The translations under genes and the position numbers were made by a program. 64,000 bases of DNA, taken from assembly GCA_963204915.1 (NCBI GenBank), contig CAUJHS010000022.1, forward strand, positions 248,001-312,000. Direction: 5' to 3'. The DNA is from Planctomycetota bacterium. GTDB lineage: Bacteria > Planctomycetota > Planctomycetia > Pirellulales > Pirellulaceae. Shown piece after piece: positions 27,541-38,569 of the stretch (position 1 is the stretch's first letter; each line of letters begins with the position of its first letter). The notes below the pieces were generated by a model. The model had not been told where the DNA came from. It ran no database searches and saw nothing but the letters and a program-made list of their open reading frames with translations.

Positions 27541-29568
27541 TTACCGGCAAGGCAGCGGTCCTGCGGAAGCCGAGACTCGGGTAATGGGTTCGCACCCGCT
27601 TAACAGCGACGCAAGCGTTTGCAGGTCAATTGGCTTGACCAAGTGATGGTCGAACCCGGCCGTAGCCGAGCGACGGCGGTCTTCTTCCTGACCGTACCCC
27701 GTGAGCGCCACGAGAACGGTGTCGGCAAGGGCAGGAATGGCGCGCAACCGGCGCGCCACTTCGTAACCGTCCAGGCCGGGCAGGCCAATATCGAGCAGCA
27801 CGACATCGGGCGCATACGCTTGCGCGGCTTCGACCGCCGCCAGGCCGTCATGCTCCATGCGAATCTCGTGTCCTTCCAGCCGCAAGAGCATGGCCAGCGT
27901 CTTGGCGGCGTCCACGTTATCGTCGACCACCAGCACGCGCAGACGCGGAGCGTGGGCGTTATGGGAGTCGCCTTGCGGCTTCGAAGGTTTGTGCGTTTCC
28001 GCTTCACGCAGCTTGGGCAGCCAAACCACGAATTCGCTGCCGCGGCCCAATCCTTCGCTCGAAGCCTCCACCCGACCCCCGTGCATTTCGACCAACCGCC
28101 GCACAAGCGTGAGCCCAATGCCCAGACCGCCTTGCGCGCGATCGGGCGAAGGATCGACCTGCGTAAACAGGCCGAACACCTCCTCCAGCATTTCCGGCGG
28201 TAAACCAACGCCCGTATCGCGCACGCGCAGCACGGCGTGATCGTCGACGCATTCGAGCGTTAGCCAAATGCGACCGCCTTCGTCGGTGTACTTCGCGGCG
28301 TTGTTCAGCAGATTGGCCAGCACTTGGGCCAGGCGAGTCGCGTCGCCATGCACGCGAATGGGCTGCTCGGGCACGGCGACCAACAGTTGGTGTTTTTGCG
28401 AGTCGATCAAAGGTCGGCTGATCTCGGCGGCCTGCGCGACGACCTCGGCCAGGGCGACCGGCTCCATTTGCAGGCGGATCTTGCCGCGCGTGATGCGCGA
28501 AACGTCCAGCAGGTCGTCCACCAGGCGCACCATTTGGGCGACGTTGCGATCCACCACGTCACGCACCAACTGCAAGTTCGAGGGGAGCGCCTCTTGCATC
28601 CGCAAAATTTGCATCGCGCTGCGAATTGGCGCCAGCGGGTTGCGCAGCTCGTGGGCCAACATCGCCAGGAATTCATCTTTGCGGCGGTTCGCCTCGGCCA
28701 GCGCTTCCTCGACTCGCTTACGCTCGGTAATATCCACCACGTTACCGACGAGGCGCACGGGTTGGCCGTTTGCGTCGCACACCACCAGGCCTTGGTCCCA
28801 AACGTTCAGCCAGCTTCCATCACGATGGCGAACGCGATACTCGTAGTGATATTTGCGAGGGCAGTCGGCGAGAAGACTTTCGCGCGCGGCAGGAGCTTGC
28901 GCGGCGTCGTCCGGATGCACCCGGTCTTCCCACCATTGCATGTGGACGGCTTCTTCCGGTGAAAAACCGAGTAAGTCGCTCAGGCCCGGGGAAACATTCA
29001 TGCGGCCGGTGGCGATCTCCACCTCGTAGATAAAGCCGTTCACCGCCTCCGACGCGAGGCGGAAACGCTCCTCGTTCGCCCGCAGCATTTCGGCCACGCG
29101 CTCTGCGGCTTCACGCGCGGCTTGCTCCTTGGCCAGCGCGATGCGTTGGTCGGCGTGCCGCTTCACCTCGACCGACATGCGCGCCAGATCGACAAACACT
29201 TTGACCTTGGTGCGCAAAATGTCGGGCGAAACCGGCGAAAGGATGTAATCGACCGCGCCCAGCGAGTAGCCTTGGGCCTTGTGCACTTCGTCGGCAAACC
29301 CCGTGACGAAGATGATGGGCGTATGCGACGACCGGCGGCGTTGCCGGATCAGGGCGGCCGTTTCGTAGCCGTCCATATCGGGCATGTTCACATCCAGCAG
29401 GATGACCGCAAAGTCTTGCTTGAGCACTTGTTGCAGCGCTTCGGCGCCGGAGCGCGCCGTGACGACGTTCTCACCCAGCTCCTCCAACACCGACTCCAGG
29501 ACGAGGAGTTTGTCGGGCAAGTCGTCGACTACCAGAATATTGATTCGGTTATCCGCCGAAATCGGCAT
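27541..29568 (-). CDS. Receiver-PAS-HisKA-HATPase-receiver hybrid sensor kinase
   Basis: 675 residues from ATG 29568 (a GTG one codon upstream is open). Domains in order: receiver 1 about 9-128 with VVDD and acceptor Asp 59 in VILLDVNMPDMDGYE; a short coiled coil; PAS about 165-283 with a PAC tail; HisKA with LAMLAHELRNPLAPI and His at residue 306; HATPase about 410-525 (LLNNAAKYTDEGG, RDTGVGLP, GGLGIGLTLV); receiver 2 about 548-660 (VVLLDIGLPGLDGYE). Receiver 1 has Ser where the conserved Lys normally lies (DYILSPVSP), a change also seen in similar proteins. The gene is downstream of the poly-HAMP kinase (210-base gap, same strand) and probably acts in the same circuit. Confidence 0.92.
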   Translation of the reverse strand: MPISADNRINILVVDDLPDKLLVLESVLEELGENVVTARSGAEALQQVLKQDFAVILLDVNMPDMDGYETAALIRQRRRSSHTPIIFVTGFADEVHKAQGYSLGAVDYILSPVSPDILRTKVKVFVDLARMSVEVKRHADQRIALAKEQAAREAAERVAEMLRANEERFRLASEAVNGFIYEVEIATGRMNVSPGLSDLLGFSPEEAVHMQWWEDRVHPDDAAQAPAARESLLADCPRKYHYEYRVRHRDGSWLNVWDQGLVVCDANGQPVRLVGNVVDITERKRVEEALAEANRRKDEFLAMLAHELRNPLAPIRSAMQILRMQEALPSNLQLVRDVVDRNVAQMVRLVDDLLDVSRITRGKIRLQMEPVALAEVVAQAAEISRPLIDSQKHQLLVAVPEQPIRVHGDATRLAQVLANLLNNAAKYTDEGGRIWLTLECVDDHAVLRVRDTGVGLPPEMLEEVFGLFTQVDPSPDRAQGGLGIGLTLVRRLVEMHGGRVEASSEGLGRGSEFVVWLPKLREAETHKPSKPQGDSHNAHAPRLRVLVVDDNVDAAKTLAMLLRLEGHEIRMEHDGLAAVEAAQAYAPDVVLLDIGLPGLDGYEVARRLRAIPALADTVLVALTGYGQEEDRRRSATAGFDHHLVKPIDLQTLASLLSGCEPITRVSASAGPLPCR

Positions 29569-29778
29569 CACGCAAATCCTTCGTCACGTCACCATGCAGC
29601 AACCGAGTTTCCGCCATTCTAACCGGAGGAAGGAAAATACGGCTAGGCAGACTCGCAAGGTGAGGGAACTCGCCTTGCGGCCCGCCGCAACAGGTGTCTC
29701 GATGTTATACCACGTTCGGGCGCCGCCCGTTGGCGTCCGATCAAACAATTCACCGCAGGTCGGCCCACGCTTTGAACC

Positions 29779-32700
29779 TTACCGATGCAGCCAGGACCGC
29801 AACACCGAGAGCATTTGTTGCGGATCGACCGGTTTGGAAAGGTAATCCCAGGCGCCAGCCTCGATGCATTTTTCACGGTCGCCTTTCATCGCTTTGGCGG
29901 TCACCGCCACAATTGGCAGGTCGCGCAGCTCAACGATTTTGCGAATCTCGCGCATGGTTTCAAACCCGTCCATGCCCGGCATCATAATATCCATGAGCAC
30001 GATTTCTACGTCCGGGTCGTCGCGCAGCAATTGAATGGCGTCGCGGCCGTTGCTGGCCGAGGAGATCACCATATCGTGTTCTTCCAGCACCGTAGATAGG
30101 GCGAAGATGTTGCGGATGTCGTCATCGACAATCAACACGCGCTTACCCGCCAGCGACTTATCCGATTCGTGCAGATCTTGCAGCATTCGGCGCCGCGCCT
30201 CGGGAAGGGCGCTCAGGCCGCGATGCAGGAACAGCGAGGTTTGATCCAACAATCGCTCGGCCGACTGCACAAAACGGAGGGCGGCTGGTTCTCCCAGCCG
30301 GCGCCAACGCCCGTCGCCATCGTGTGCGGGGTGTTTCTCGCCAAAGACGATCCACGGCAACGACGTATGCAACGGCGGCTGGCAAAGCCTTTCCGACAAG
30401 ACCTCGGGATCCAGTTCGACGGGCTGCGGCCCGGTCACAATACAGTCAATCGTCTGTTCTTGCAGCAGTTGCTGGGCGGTTCGCGCATCGGCCGCCTCCC
30501 AGATCTTCACATCATCCTCCACCAGGTGTTCGACGAGGCGCCGGCGGCGTGCGGCGTCCTTTTCGATCACCAGCACGCTCTTGTCGGTGCGATTGAGAAA
30601 CTCCTCCATCGAGTCAAGCAACACAACGAGCGCGTCTTTGCTTTGAATGGGTTTGGCGATGAAACCAAGCGCTCCGGAGGCCAAAGCCCGCTCGCGCGAT
30701 TCATCGGTCGAGACGACATACACGGGGATATGCCGCGTGGCGAGATCATGTTTGAGCCGGTCCAGCACGCGCCAGCCCTCCATGTCGGGCAGGAAGATAT
30801 CGAGCGTGACCGCGCTGGGCTTGTATTCGCGCGCCATGACCAGCGCTCCGGCGCCTGTCGACGCGACGAGCCCCTTGAGGCCCCGTTCACGCGCCGTATC
30901 GAGCAGGAACTTCGCAAACCCCAGGTCGTTCTCGACAATTAACACGACGCGGTCTCCCGGCTGGATCACGCTACGGTCGTCGTCCGCTTCGTTCACCAGC
31001 GACACGAAATCCAACTCGGGTTCTTCCGGCGCCAGAATCGCCGGCATGGTCAAACGATTGACGGTCGAAAGCAAGGCGGAAGTCGTCGTCGGCGCCGCGT
31101 CGGCAGGCGAAGGCGCCGCTTCGTTCGCAACGGCCGCCTTCCGGGACGTGCGCGGCGGCGTGTAGGTTTGCGGCAAGTACAAGCAGAACGTACTGCCGTG
31201 CCCCGGAACCGAAGTCAGGCGGATCTCGCCTCCCAGCAACCGAGAAAGTTCGCGGCTGATCGCCAGACCCAAGCCCGTGCCGCCATACTTGCGGCTGGTC
31301 GAGCCGTCGGCCTGTTGAAACGCCTCGAAGATGATTTGCTGCTTGTCGGGCGAAATGCCAATGCCGGTATCGCTGACCGTAAAGGCCAACACCGCGGGCG
31401 ATCGGTTCAAGTCTTCGTTTTCGGTGTTCCAACCCGAGTTGGCCAGTTCGACCGAGAGCGACACGCTGCCGTGGTGCGTGAACTTGAAGGCGTTGGAAAG
31501 CAAATTCTTAAGCACCTGCTGCAAACGTTTGGCGTCGGTGAACATCGACTTGGGCAGGTTGGGCGCCATGCGCAGGTGGAAGTCGACTCCCTTGGACTCG
31601 GCCACGTGCCGGAAGGTGCGCTCCACATAATGCTCCAGGTCGTCCAGGCGCAAGTCGGTCGCGTCGACCACGACCGTGCCCGACTCGATCTTCGACAGGT
31701 CGAGAATGTCGTTAATGAGCATGAGCAAGTCGTTGCCCGACGAGTGAATCGTCTTGGCGAATTCGGTTTGCTTGCTTGAGAGATTCCCCTCCGAGTTTTT
31801 GGACAATTGATCCGAGAGAATCAACAAACTGTTCAACGGCGTGCGCAGCTCGTGCGACATATTCGCTAAGAACTCCGACTTGTACTTGGACGTAAGCGCC
31901 AACTGTTTGGCCTTTTCCTCCAAGGCCTGCCGGGCCTGTTCAACTTCGCGGTTTTTGCGCTCCACTTCTTCGTTTTGGTGGGCCAACAACTGGGCCTTCT
32001 CTTGCAGCTCCTCGTTGGTCTTTTGCAGTTCTTCGCCACGCGCTTGCAACTCTTGCGTGAGGGACTGCGACTGCTTGAGCAAGTCCTCCGTGCGCATGTT
32101 GGCCTCGATCGTGTTGATCACGATGCCGATCGACTCGGTCAACTGATCGAGAAACGCCTGGTGCGTGGAGTTGAATACGTCGAACGACGCTAGTTCAAGC
32201 ACCCCTTTCACATGCCCTTCGAACACGACCGGCAGCACGATAATACTTTGCGGCGGCGCCGAGCCCAGGGCCGAAGAAATGCGAATGTATTCCGGCGGGG
32301 TGTTGGTGATGTGAATCTTGGTTTTCTCGACGGCGCACTGCCCGACGAGTCCCTCGCCCAGTTGCAGCCGGGCGCCCAGCGCGTTCTGGCCGCTGTCGGC
32401 GTAACTGGCCAGCAAGGTCAACTCGGGCGCCTCCTTCGACGAATCCAAAATGTAGAACACCGCTTGCTGTGCGCTGACCACAGGCGCCAGTTCCGAAAGA
32501 ATCAGTCGACCCACCGCGTTCAGGTCTTTCTGACCCTGCAACATGCGGCTGAACTTGGCCAGGTTCGTTTTGAGCCAGTCTTGTTCGGTGTTGATGCGCG
32601 TCGTCTCGCGCAGGTTGCGAATCATCTCATTGATGTTGTCCTTGAGCGACGCCACTTCGCCGGCCGTTTCGACGGTGATGCTGCGCGTCAAGTCGCCCTT

Positions 32701-33219
32701 GGTCACGGCCGTGGCTACTTCCGCAATGGCGCGCACTTGCGTGGTCAGGTTCGCCGCGAGCTGATTCACGTTTTCGGTCAAACCCTTCCACGTTCCTGCC
32801 GCGCCGGGCACCTTGGCCTGACCACCGAGCCGACCTTCGACGCCCACTTCGCGGGCTACCGTGGTCACCTGCTCGGCGAAGGTGGCCAACGTATCGATCA
32901 TCTCGTTGATCGTATCGGCCAGCTCGGCGATTTCGCCCTTGGCTTCCAAGACCAGCTTGCGTTTCAAGTCGCCGTTGGCCACCGCCGTGACCACCTTCGC
33001 GATACCGCGCACCTGAGCCGTGAGGTTGCCGGCCATCATGTTCACGGAGTCGGTCAAATCTTTCCACGTACCCGACACGCCCTGCACGTTGGCCTGTCCG
33101 CCAAGCTTGCCTTCCGTGCCCACTTCGCGGGCCACGCGGGTCACTTCGGAAGCGAACGAGTTGAGTTGATCGACCATCGTGTTGATCGTGTCTTTCAACT
33201 CCAAGATCTCGCCTTTCAC
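29779..33219 (-). CDS. Kinase half of a giant poly-HAMP hybrid histidine kinase (after an in-frame stop)
   Basis: 1146 residues if translation restarts at GTG 33219; no Shine-Dalgarno is visible there. It continues in the same frame as the upstream half after a single TAG. Order: the last two 92-residue HAMP units, a degenerate HAMP (about 165-215), GAF about 235-385, a long coiled coil (about 385-465), HisKA with [13 protein letters not shown] (His codon at 31854-31852), HATPase ([27 protein letters not shown]), then three receivers. Receiver 1 ([12 protein letters not shown]) and receiver 3 ([11 protein letters not shown]) keep the acceptor Asp; receiver 2 has [11 protein letters not shown] and lacks it. 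No membrane helix. The layout resembles fungal group III (Nik1-type) osmosensing kinases. Confidence 0.85.
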   Translation of the reverse strand: MKGEILELKDTINTMVDQLNSFASEVTRVAREVGTEGKLGGQANVQGVSGTWKDLTDSVNMMAGNLTAQVRGIAKVVTAVANGDLKRKLVLEAKGEIAELADTINEMIDTLATFAEQVTTVAREVGVEGRLGGQAKVPGAAGTWKGLTENVNQLAANLTTQVRAIAEVATAVTKGDLTRSITVETAGEVASLKDNINEMIRNLRETTRINTEQDWLKTNLAKFSRMLQGQKDLNAVGRLILSELAPVVSAQQAVFYILDSSKEAPELTLLASYADSGQNALGARLQLGEGLVGQCAVEKTKIHITNTPPEYIRISSALGSAPPQSIIVLPVVFEGHVKGVLELASFDVFNSTHQAFLDQLTESIGIVINTIEANMRTEDLLKQSQSLTQELQARGEELQKTNEELQEKAQLLAHQNEEVERKNREVEQARQALEEKAKQLALTSKYKSEFLANMSHELRTPLNSLLILSDQLSKNSEGNLSSKQTEFAKTIHSSGNDLLMLINDILDLSKIESGTVVVDATDLRLDDLEHYVERTFRHVAESKGVDFHLRMAPNLPKSMFTDAKRLQQVLKNLLSNAFKFTHHGSVSLSVELANSGWNTENEDLNRSPAVLAFTVSDTGIGISPDKQQIIFEAFQQADGSTSRKYGGTGLGLAISRELSRLLGGEIRLTSVPGHGSTFCLYLPQTYTPPRTSRKAAVANEAAPSPADAAPTTTSALLSTVNRLTMPAILAPEEPELDFVSLVNEADDDRSVIQPGDRVVLIVENDLGFAKFLLDTARERGLKGLVASTGAGALVMAREYKPSAVTLDIFLPDMEGWRVLDRLKHDLATRHIPVYVVSTDESRERALASGALGFIAKPIQSKDALVVLLDSMEEFLNRTDKSVLVIEKDAARRRRLVEHLVEDDVKIWEAADARTAQQLLQEQTIDCIVTGPQPVELDPEVLSERLCQPPLHTSLPWIVFGEKHPAHDGDGRWRRLGEPAALRFVQSAERLLDQTSLFLHRGLSALPEARRRMLQDLHESDKSLAGKRVLIVDDDIRNIFALSTVLEEHDMVISSASNGRDAIQLLRDDPDVEIVLMDIMMPGMDGFETMREIRKIVELRDLPIVAVTAKAMKGDREKCIEAGAWDYLSKPVDPQQMLSVLRSWLHR

Positions 33220-36170
33220 GTAGACCGTTATCTTGAGCGACTAGTCGCCCTTGGCATCGGCTTTGGTCACTTGGGCGATGTTGCGCACTTGCCCCGTGAG
33301 GTTGCCCGCCATGAAGTTCACCGAGTCGGTCAAGTCTTTCCACGTGCCCGCCACGCCTTCCACGTAAGCTTGTCCGCCGAGGCGGCCTTCGGTGCCTACT
33401 TCACGGGCCACGCGCGTCACTTCCGAAGCGAACGAGCGAAGCTGATCGACCATCGTGTTAATGGTGTCTTTCAACTCGGCGATTTCGCCCTTCACATCGA
33501 CCGTGATCTTTTTGGACAAGTCGCCCGCGGCGATGGCTTTCGACACGTCGGCAATGTTGCGCACCTGGCCCGTGAGGTTGCCGGCCATGGAGTTCACTGA
33601 GTCGGTCAAGTCTTTCCACGTGCCCGCCACGCCGCGCACATCGGCCTGACCACCAAGTTTGCCTTCGGTGCCCACTTCGCGGGCCACGCGCGTCACTTCC
33701 GAAGCGAACGAGTTCAATTGATCCACCATCGTATTGATGGTGTTTTTCAGTTCGAGAATCTCGCCTTTCACATCGACCGTGATTTTGCGCGACAAGTCGC
33801 CGGCCGCGATGGCTTTGGCCACATCGGCAATGTTGCGCACTTGCCCCGTAAGGTTGCCCGCCATGGAGTTCACCGAATCGGTCAAGTCTTTCCACGTGCC
33901 CGCTACGCCTTCCACGTTGGCTTGACCGCCGAGGCGGCCTTCCGTGCCCACTTCGCGGGCCACGCGCGTCACTTCCGAAGCGAATGACCGAAGCTGATCG
34001 ACCATCGTGTTGATGGTGTCTTTCAATTCGAGGATTTCGCCTTTCACGTCGACCGTGATCTTGCGCGACAAGTCGCCCGCAGCCACGGCTTTGGTCACTT
34101 CGGCAATGTTGCGCACTTGCCCGGTGAGGTTGCCGGCCATGGAGTTCACCGAGTCGGTCAAGTCTTTCCACGTGCCGGCGACCCCCTTCACTTCGGCCTG
34201 ACCGCCGAGCTTGCCGTCGGTGCCCACTTCGCGGGCCACGCGCGTCACCTCGGAGGCGAACGAGTTGAGCTGATCGACCATCGTATTGACGGTGTTTTTC
34301 AGTTCGAGGATTTCGCCCTTGACATCGACCGTGATCTTCTTCGACAAGTCGCCTGCGGCGATGGCTTTGGACACATCGGCGATGTTGCGCACTTGCCCCG
34401 TGAGGTTGCCCGCCATGGAGTTCACCGAGTCGGTCAAGTCTTTCCACGTGCCCGCCACGTCCTTTACTTGGGCCTGACCGCCGAGTTTGCCGTCGGTGCC
34501 CACTTCGCGGGCCACACGCGTCACTTCCGAGGCGAACGAGTTGAGCTGATCGACCATCGTGTTGATGGTGTCCTTCAGCTCCAGGATTTCACCTTTTACA
34601 TCGACCGTGATTTTGCGCGACAAGTCGCCCGCCGCGATGGCTTTGGCCACGTCGGCAATGTTGCGCACCTGCCCCGTGAGGTTGCCCGCCATGGAGTTCA
34701 CCGAGTCGGTCAAGTCTTTCCACGTGCCCGCCACGCCTTCCACGTTGGCTTGTCCGCCGAGGCGCCCTTCGGTGCCCACTTCGCGGGCCACGCGCGTCAC
34801 TTCCGAGGCGAACGAACGAAGCTGATCGACCATCGTGTTGATGGTGTTCTTCAGTTCGAGAATTTCGCCTTTCACGTCCACGGTGATCTTGCGCGACAAG
34901 TCGCCGGTGGCCACGGCTTTGGTTACGTCGGCAATGTTGCGCACCTGCCCCGTGAGGTTGCCCGCCATGCTGTTCACCGAGTCGGTCAAATCTTTCCACG
35001 TGCCCGCCACGCCGCGCACATCGGCCTGACCGCCGAGCTTGCCGTCGGTGCCCACTTCACGGGCCACGCGCGTCACTTCCGAGGCGAACGAGTTCAATTG
35101 GTCCACCATCGTATTGATGGTGTTTTTCAGTTCGAGAATTTCGCCTTTCACATCCACGGTGATCTTCTTCGACAAGTCGCCCGCGGCGATGGCTTTCGAA
35201 ACGTCGGCGATGTTGCGCACTTGGTTCGTCAGGTTCGACGCCATCATGTTCACCGAGTCGGTCAAATCTTTCCACGTGCCGGCCACGCCTTCCACGTTGG
35301 CCTGACCGCCCAAGGCCCCTTCGGTGCCCACCTCGCGGGCCACGCGCGTCACTTCGGCCGCGAACGAACTGAGCTGATCGACCATCGTGTTGATCACGTC
35401 TTTAATCTGAAGGATTTCTCCCTTCACATCGACCGTGACCTTTTGCGTTAAGTCGCCCGAGGCGATGGCGGTGGCGACCTTGGACACGTCGCGCAATTGC
35501 ACGGTCAGGTTCGACGCCATCGAGTTCACCGAGTCGGTCAAGTCTTTCCACGTGCCGGCCACGCCCTCCACTTTGGCCTGCCCGCCGAGCTTGCCGTCGG
35601 TACCCACCTCGCGGGCCACGCGCGTCACCTCGGAGGCGAACGAGTTGAGCTGATCGACCATCGTATTGATGGTGTCTTTGAGTTCGAGAATTTCGCCTTT
35701 TACATCGACCGTGATCTTCTTTGACAAGTCGCCCGCGGCGATGGCTTTGGAAACGTCGGCGATGTTGCGCACCTGGTTCGTCAGGTTCGACGCCATCATG
35801 TTCACCGAGTCGGTCAAGTCTTTCCACGTGCCGGCCACGCCTTCCACTTTGGCCTGCCCGCCGAGCTTCCCTTCCGTACCGACTTCGCGGGCCACGCGCG
35901 TCACTTCCGAGGCGAACGAGCGGAGCTGATCGACCATCGTGTTGATGGTGTCTTTGAGTTCGCGGAATTCGCCTTTCACGTCGACCGTGATCTTCTTCGA
36001 CAAGTCGCCGTAGGCCACGGCGGTGGTCACATCGGCAATATTGCGCACTTGGGCGGTGAGGTTGCCAGCCATGCTATTGACGGACTCGGTCAACTCTTTC
36101 CACGTGCCGGCCACGCCTTTCACCTTGGCCTGACCGCCGAGCTTGCCTTCGGTGCCGACTTCGCGCGCCA
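32690..36170 (-). repeat. Tandem array of 276-bp (92-codon) HAMP units, 13 copies
   Basis: A conserved anchor (TCTTTCCACGT on the plus strand, encoding the TWKD region) recurs at 33059, 33335, 33611, 33887, 34163, 34439, 34715, 34991, 35267, 35543, 35819 and 36095, each exactly 276 bases apart. A diverged copy lies at 32783 and a degenerate one near 36371. Units are close to identical over long stretches. Copies from about 33520 to 35000 follow a three-unit super-repeat. Confidence 0.92.
33241..33243 (-). other. In-frame amber codon splitting the poly-HAMP kinase
   Basis: TAG replaces the TTG found at this place in the neighbouring units. Within about 45 bases around it there are further changes from the unit consensus: V to D and A to K just before the stop, a basic residue to L in SLKIT, D to Y in TVYVK. 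The frame downstream is intact for more than 1140 codons. Confidence 0.85.
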
Positions 36171-36657
36171 CGCGCGTCACCTCGGAAGCGAAGGTGCCAA
36201 GCTGATCAACCATTTTGTTGACCAGCCGCGCGGTGCGCAGGAACTCGCCCTGGAGCGGACGGTCGTCCACTTCCAGCGCCATCGTTTGAGAGAGATCTCC
36301 CTGCGCCACGGCGCCGATCACCCGCGCCGTTTCACTGGTGGGGTGAACGAGATTGTCGATCAACGTGTTGACTGAAGAGATCGAGTCGCGCCACGATCCG
36401 GAAGCCGCGCCCAACGAGGCGCGCTGGCTGAGTTTGCCTTCCTTGCCCACCACGCGACTGACGCGTTCCAACTCTTGCGCCATTTGCTGGTTTTGTTCCA
36501 CCACGCGGTTGAACGTGTCCGCAACTTTGCCCGCGATTCCGGTCCAGTCGGCGGGCAGTCGAACCGAGAAATCGCCTTTTTCCAACGCGGCTAACGCCTG
36601 CACTAATAACGCAGTGTCAATCGTTCCATTGATCGACGGCTCTTGAAGAGCGGGCAT
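33241..36657 (-). CDS. Sensor half of a giant poly-HAMP hybrid histidine kinase (ends at an in-frame TAG)
   Basis: 1138 residues. After an 80-residue divergent start ([21 protein letters not shown], a HAMP-like entry) and one degenerate unit come eleven 92-residue units. Each carries [36 protein letters not shown], a [15 protein letters not shown] segment and [14 protein letters not shown], that is, paired HAMP-type coiled coils. The frame stops at TAG (33243-33241) where the other units have TTG (Leu of GDLS). The following sequence is still in frame with the kinase half, so both belong to one gene of about 2292 codons. As it stands the product would be a kinase-less HAMP rod; readthrough, a sequencing error or a recent nonsense mutation are all possible. 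Confidence 0.85.
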   Translation of the reverse strand: MPALQEPSINGTIDTALLVQALAALEKGDFSVRLPADWTGIAGKVADTFNRVVEQNQQMAQELERVSRVVGKEGKLSQRASLGAASGSWRDSISSVNTLIDNLVHPTSETARVIGAVAQGDLSQTMALEVDDRPLQGEFLRTARLVNKMVDQLGTFASEVTRVAREVGTEGKLGGQAKVKGVAGTWKELTESVNSMAGNLTAQVRNIADVTTAVAYGDLSKKITVDVKGEFRELKDTINTMVDQLRSFASEVTRVAREVGTEGKLGGQAKVEGVAGTWKDLTDSVNMMASNLTNQVRNIADVSKAIAAGDLSKKITVDVKGEILELKDTINTMVDQLNSFASEVTRVAREVGTDGKLGGQAKVEGVAGTWKDLTDSVNSMASNLTVQLRDVSKVATAIASGDLTQKVTVDVKGEILQIKDVINTMVDQLSSFAAEVTRVAREVGTEGALGGQANVEGVAGTWKDLTDSVNMMASNLTNQVRNIADVSKAIAAGDLSKKITVDVKGEILELKNTINTMVDQLNSFASEVTRVAREVGTDGKLGGQADVRGVAGTWKDLTDSVNSMAGNLTGQVRNIADVTKAVATGDLSRKITVDVKGEILELKNTINTMVDQLRSFASEVTRVAREVGTEGRLGGQANVEGVAGTWKDLTDSVNSMAGNLTGQVRNIADVAKAIAAGDLSRKITVDVKGEILELKDTINTMVDQLNSFASEVTRVAREVGTDGKLGGQAQVKDVAGTWKDLTDSVNSMAGNLTGQVRNIADVSKAIAAGDLSKKITVDVKGEILELKNTVNTMVDQLNSFASEVTRVAREVGTDGKLGGQAEVKGVAGTWKDLTDSVNSMAGNLTGQVRNIAEVTKAVAAGDLSRKITVDVKGEILELKDTINTMVDQLRSFASEVTRVAREVGTEGRLGGQANVEGVAGTWKDLTDSVNSMAGNLTGQVRNIADVAKAIAAGDLSRKITVDVKGEILELKNTINTMVDQLNSFASEVTRVAREVGTEGKLGGQADVRGVAGTWKDLTDSVNSMAGNLTGQVRNIADVSKAIAAGDLSKKITVDVKGEIAELKDTINTMVDQLRSFASEVTRVAREVGTEGRLGGQAYVEGVAGTWKDLTDSVNFMAGNLTGQVRNIAQVTKADAKGD

Positions 36658-37096
36658 CGTCGTTGCTCCGTAAGACTTTGAAAATGCGGCGTCGAGGGAA
36701 GTACGCCCGTGCCGGAAAGATCGCGAAAGGTCTCAAATGCCGAGGAGTTATAGAAAAGTCCTCAGGGGATGTAGAAACCTTATCCCAGAAAAATCCATTT
36801 ATTGATCTGGAAACGGGTCATTGTACCGCAGAACCTCCGGTTCGTGCGTAGTTTTCTGCGAAAACCGATTAGGCAATCGGCCGGGTCTGCATGCGTTCGC
36901 CAACCTCAGACCCCACCAAGGGGAAAGCGGCGACAACCCAACCGTGCTTACTCCAAGATCTGCACCTTCCCAAACCGCGGGAGGTGAACGATGAGAAACA
37001 GTTGACGCCGCGCCGAACGTCGGCTTAGAATCATCCAACATCAACGCCTACTGATATGTTGACGGACCGACGGTCTCACCACAAGAGGAACCCACC
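36658..37096. other. Divergent intergenic region between the poly-HAMP kinase and the DUF1501 gene
   Basis: 439 bases, AT-richer in the middle. On the minus strand a TATAAC at about 36750 could serve the kinase, but its -35 is poor. On the plus strand AGAGGA lies about seven bases ahead of ATG 37097. No gene seen. Confidence 0.45.
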
Positions 37097-38479
37097 ATGC
37101 TGCGCGTCCACCTTGGCGGCACAACCAAGTATTGCGATGGCTTGTCGCGCCGCAGCTTTCTTCAAGTCGGCGTTGCCGGCATGGGCGCCGCCAGTTTGGG
37201 TCGCGTGCTGCACGCGAAAGACGAAACGGTTCGGACAGGACACACCCGCAAGGACACTTCCGTCATTCTGTTGTGGCTTGATGGCGGCCCCGGCCACATG
37301 GACATGTACGACATGAAGCCCATGGCGCCGCCGGAGTACCGCGGCATTTGGAGCCCCATTCGTACGAACGTACCGGGCATCGAAGTGACGGAGTTGTTTC
37401 CGTTACAAGCCAAAATCGCCGACAAATTCTCCATCGTTCGCTCGCTGCATCACGACACCGGCGACCACTTCACCGGCGGACACTGGATGCTCACCGGCCG
37501 CGGCGCCGGAGTCAGCGGCGGAGCAACGGCCGGCAAGTATCCGTTCTTCGGCTCCATCGCCACAAAGGTCTTGGGTCCGCGCAAGGCCGGCATGCCGGAG
37601 AATGTGGCCGTCCCCTATGCCAGCAGCATTGGGCTGCGGCCCGGTTATTTCGGCGGGCATTACCTTGGCGTACAGCACAACCCCTTTGAAACGAACGGCG
37701 ACCCGAACGCTGCGAATTTCCAGGTGCAAAACATCGCGCTGCAAAACCAGATGACCATTTCGCGGCTGGAAAACCGCCGCACGTTGCTCACGTCATTCGA
37801 CAAACTGCGTCGCGAGGTCGATCAGTCGGGCTCACTGGAAGCGATCGACCGCTTCGACCAACGGGCCTATGAACTGGTCACGAGCGAACAGGCTCGCCGT
37901 GCGTTCGACCTAAGCAGCGAAGATGAGAAAGTGCGTGAATCGTACGGTCGGAACACCTGGGGGCAAAGCGTATTGCTGGCCCGCCGATTGGTGGAAGCGG
38001 GAACCACGTTCGTCACGTGTCACTTTGGCGGTTGGGACCATCACTGGGACTTGAAAACCGGCATGGAGAACTATCTGCCGAAAGTCGACCAGGCGGTGCA
38101 CGGCTTGTTGACCGACCTGAGCAACCGGGGCTTAATGGACCAGGTGCTCGTCGTGCTGTGCGGCGAGTTCAGCCGCACGCCGCGCATGAACGACGGCGGC
38201 AACGGCGGCGCCCCCATGAGTATGGGCACCCCGGGGCGCGACCACTGGGGCAACGCCATGTTCTGCTTTTTCGCCGGCGGCGGACTCAAGGGCGGGCAAA
38301 TTGTCGGCTCGACCAACCGCCTGGGCGAAGCTCCGCAAGACCGCCCGCTGCGTCCCGGCGATGTGCACCACACCATTTATCATGTGCTGGGAGTCGATCC
38401 GTCGCTGCACTTCCTCGATCATTCCGGCCGGCCCGTGCCCGCCATCGACCACGGTGAAGTGATTCACGAATTGCTGTAA
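37097..38479 (+). CDS. DUF1501 family secreted protein with Tat-type leader
   Basis: 460 residues. The start contains SRRSFLQVG followed by a hydrophobic stretch (about 14-36), a twin-arginine-type signal, so export to the periplasm is likely. The DUF1501 body is clear: LLWLDGGPGHMDMYDMKP, GDHFTGGHWMLTGRG, LVEAGTTFVTCHFGGWDHH, GEFSRTPRMND, GRDHWGNAMF. DUF1501 proteins belong to the alkaline phosphatase/sulfatase superfamily, and in planctomycetes they are usually encoded next to DUF1549/DUF1553 cytochrome-type proteins. None is adjacent here. Confidence 0.9.
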   Translation: MLRVHLGGTTKYCDGLSRRSFLQVGVAGMGAASLGRVLHAKDETVRTGHTRKDTSVILLWLDGGPGHMDMYDMKPMAPPEYRGIWSPIRTNVPGIEVTELFPLQAKIADKFSIVRSLHHDTGDHFTGGHWMLTGRGAGVSGGATAGKYPFFGSIATKVLGPRKAGMPENVAVPYASSIGLRPGYFGGHYLGVQHNPFETNGDPNAANFQVQNIALQNQMTISRLENRRTLLTSFDKLRREVDQSGSLEAIDRFDQRAYELVTSEQARRAFDLSSEDEKVRESYGRNTWGQSVLLARRLVEAGTTFVTCHFGGWDHHWDLKTGMENYLPKVDQAVHGLLTDLSNRGLMDQVLVVLCGEFSRTPRMNDGGNGGAPMSMGTPGRDHWGNAMFCFFAGGGLKGGQIVGSTNRLGEAPQDRPLRPGDVHHTIYHVLGVDPSLHFLDHSGRPVPAIDHGEVIHELL

Positions 38480-38569
38480 ATGCTTTCCCCCGAGGCGATC
38501 TTACCGGTATGATCAAAGGCAAGAGGAAGGTTCACGCAACCGGTAAGATTTCTTCTGGCGAGAGCGGCC

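Noticed and set aside
32212-35451. Long open frames on the plus strand across the HAMP array (up to 462 codons)
   Set aside because: They are antisense to the repeats, persist because the 276-base unit is open in that frame, and give His/Arg-rich products without family features.
32690-36170. Repeat array as CRISPR
   Set aside because: Units are 276 bases, coding, in frame and without unique spacers.
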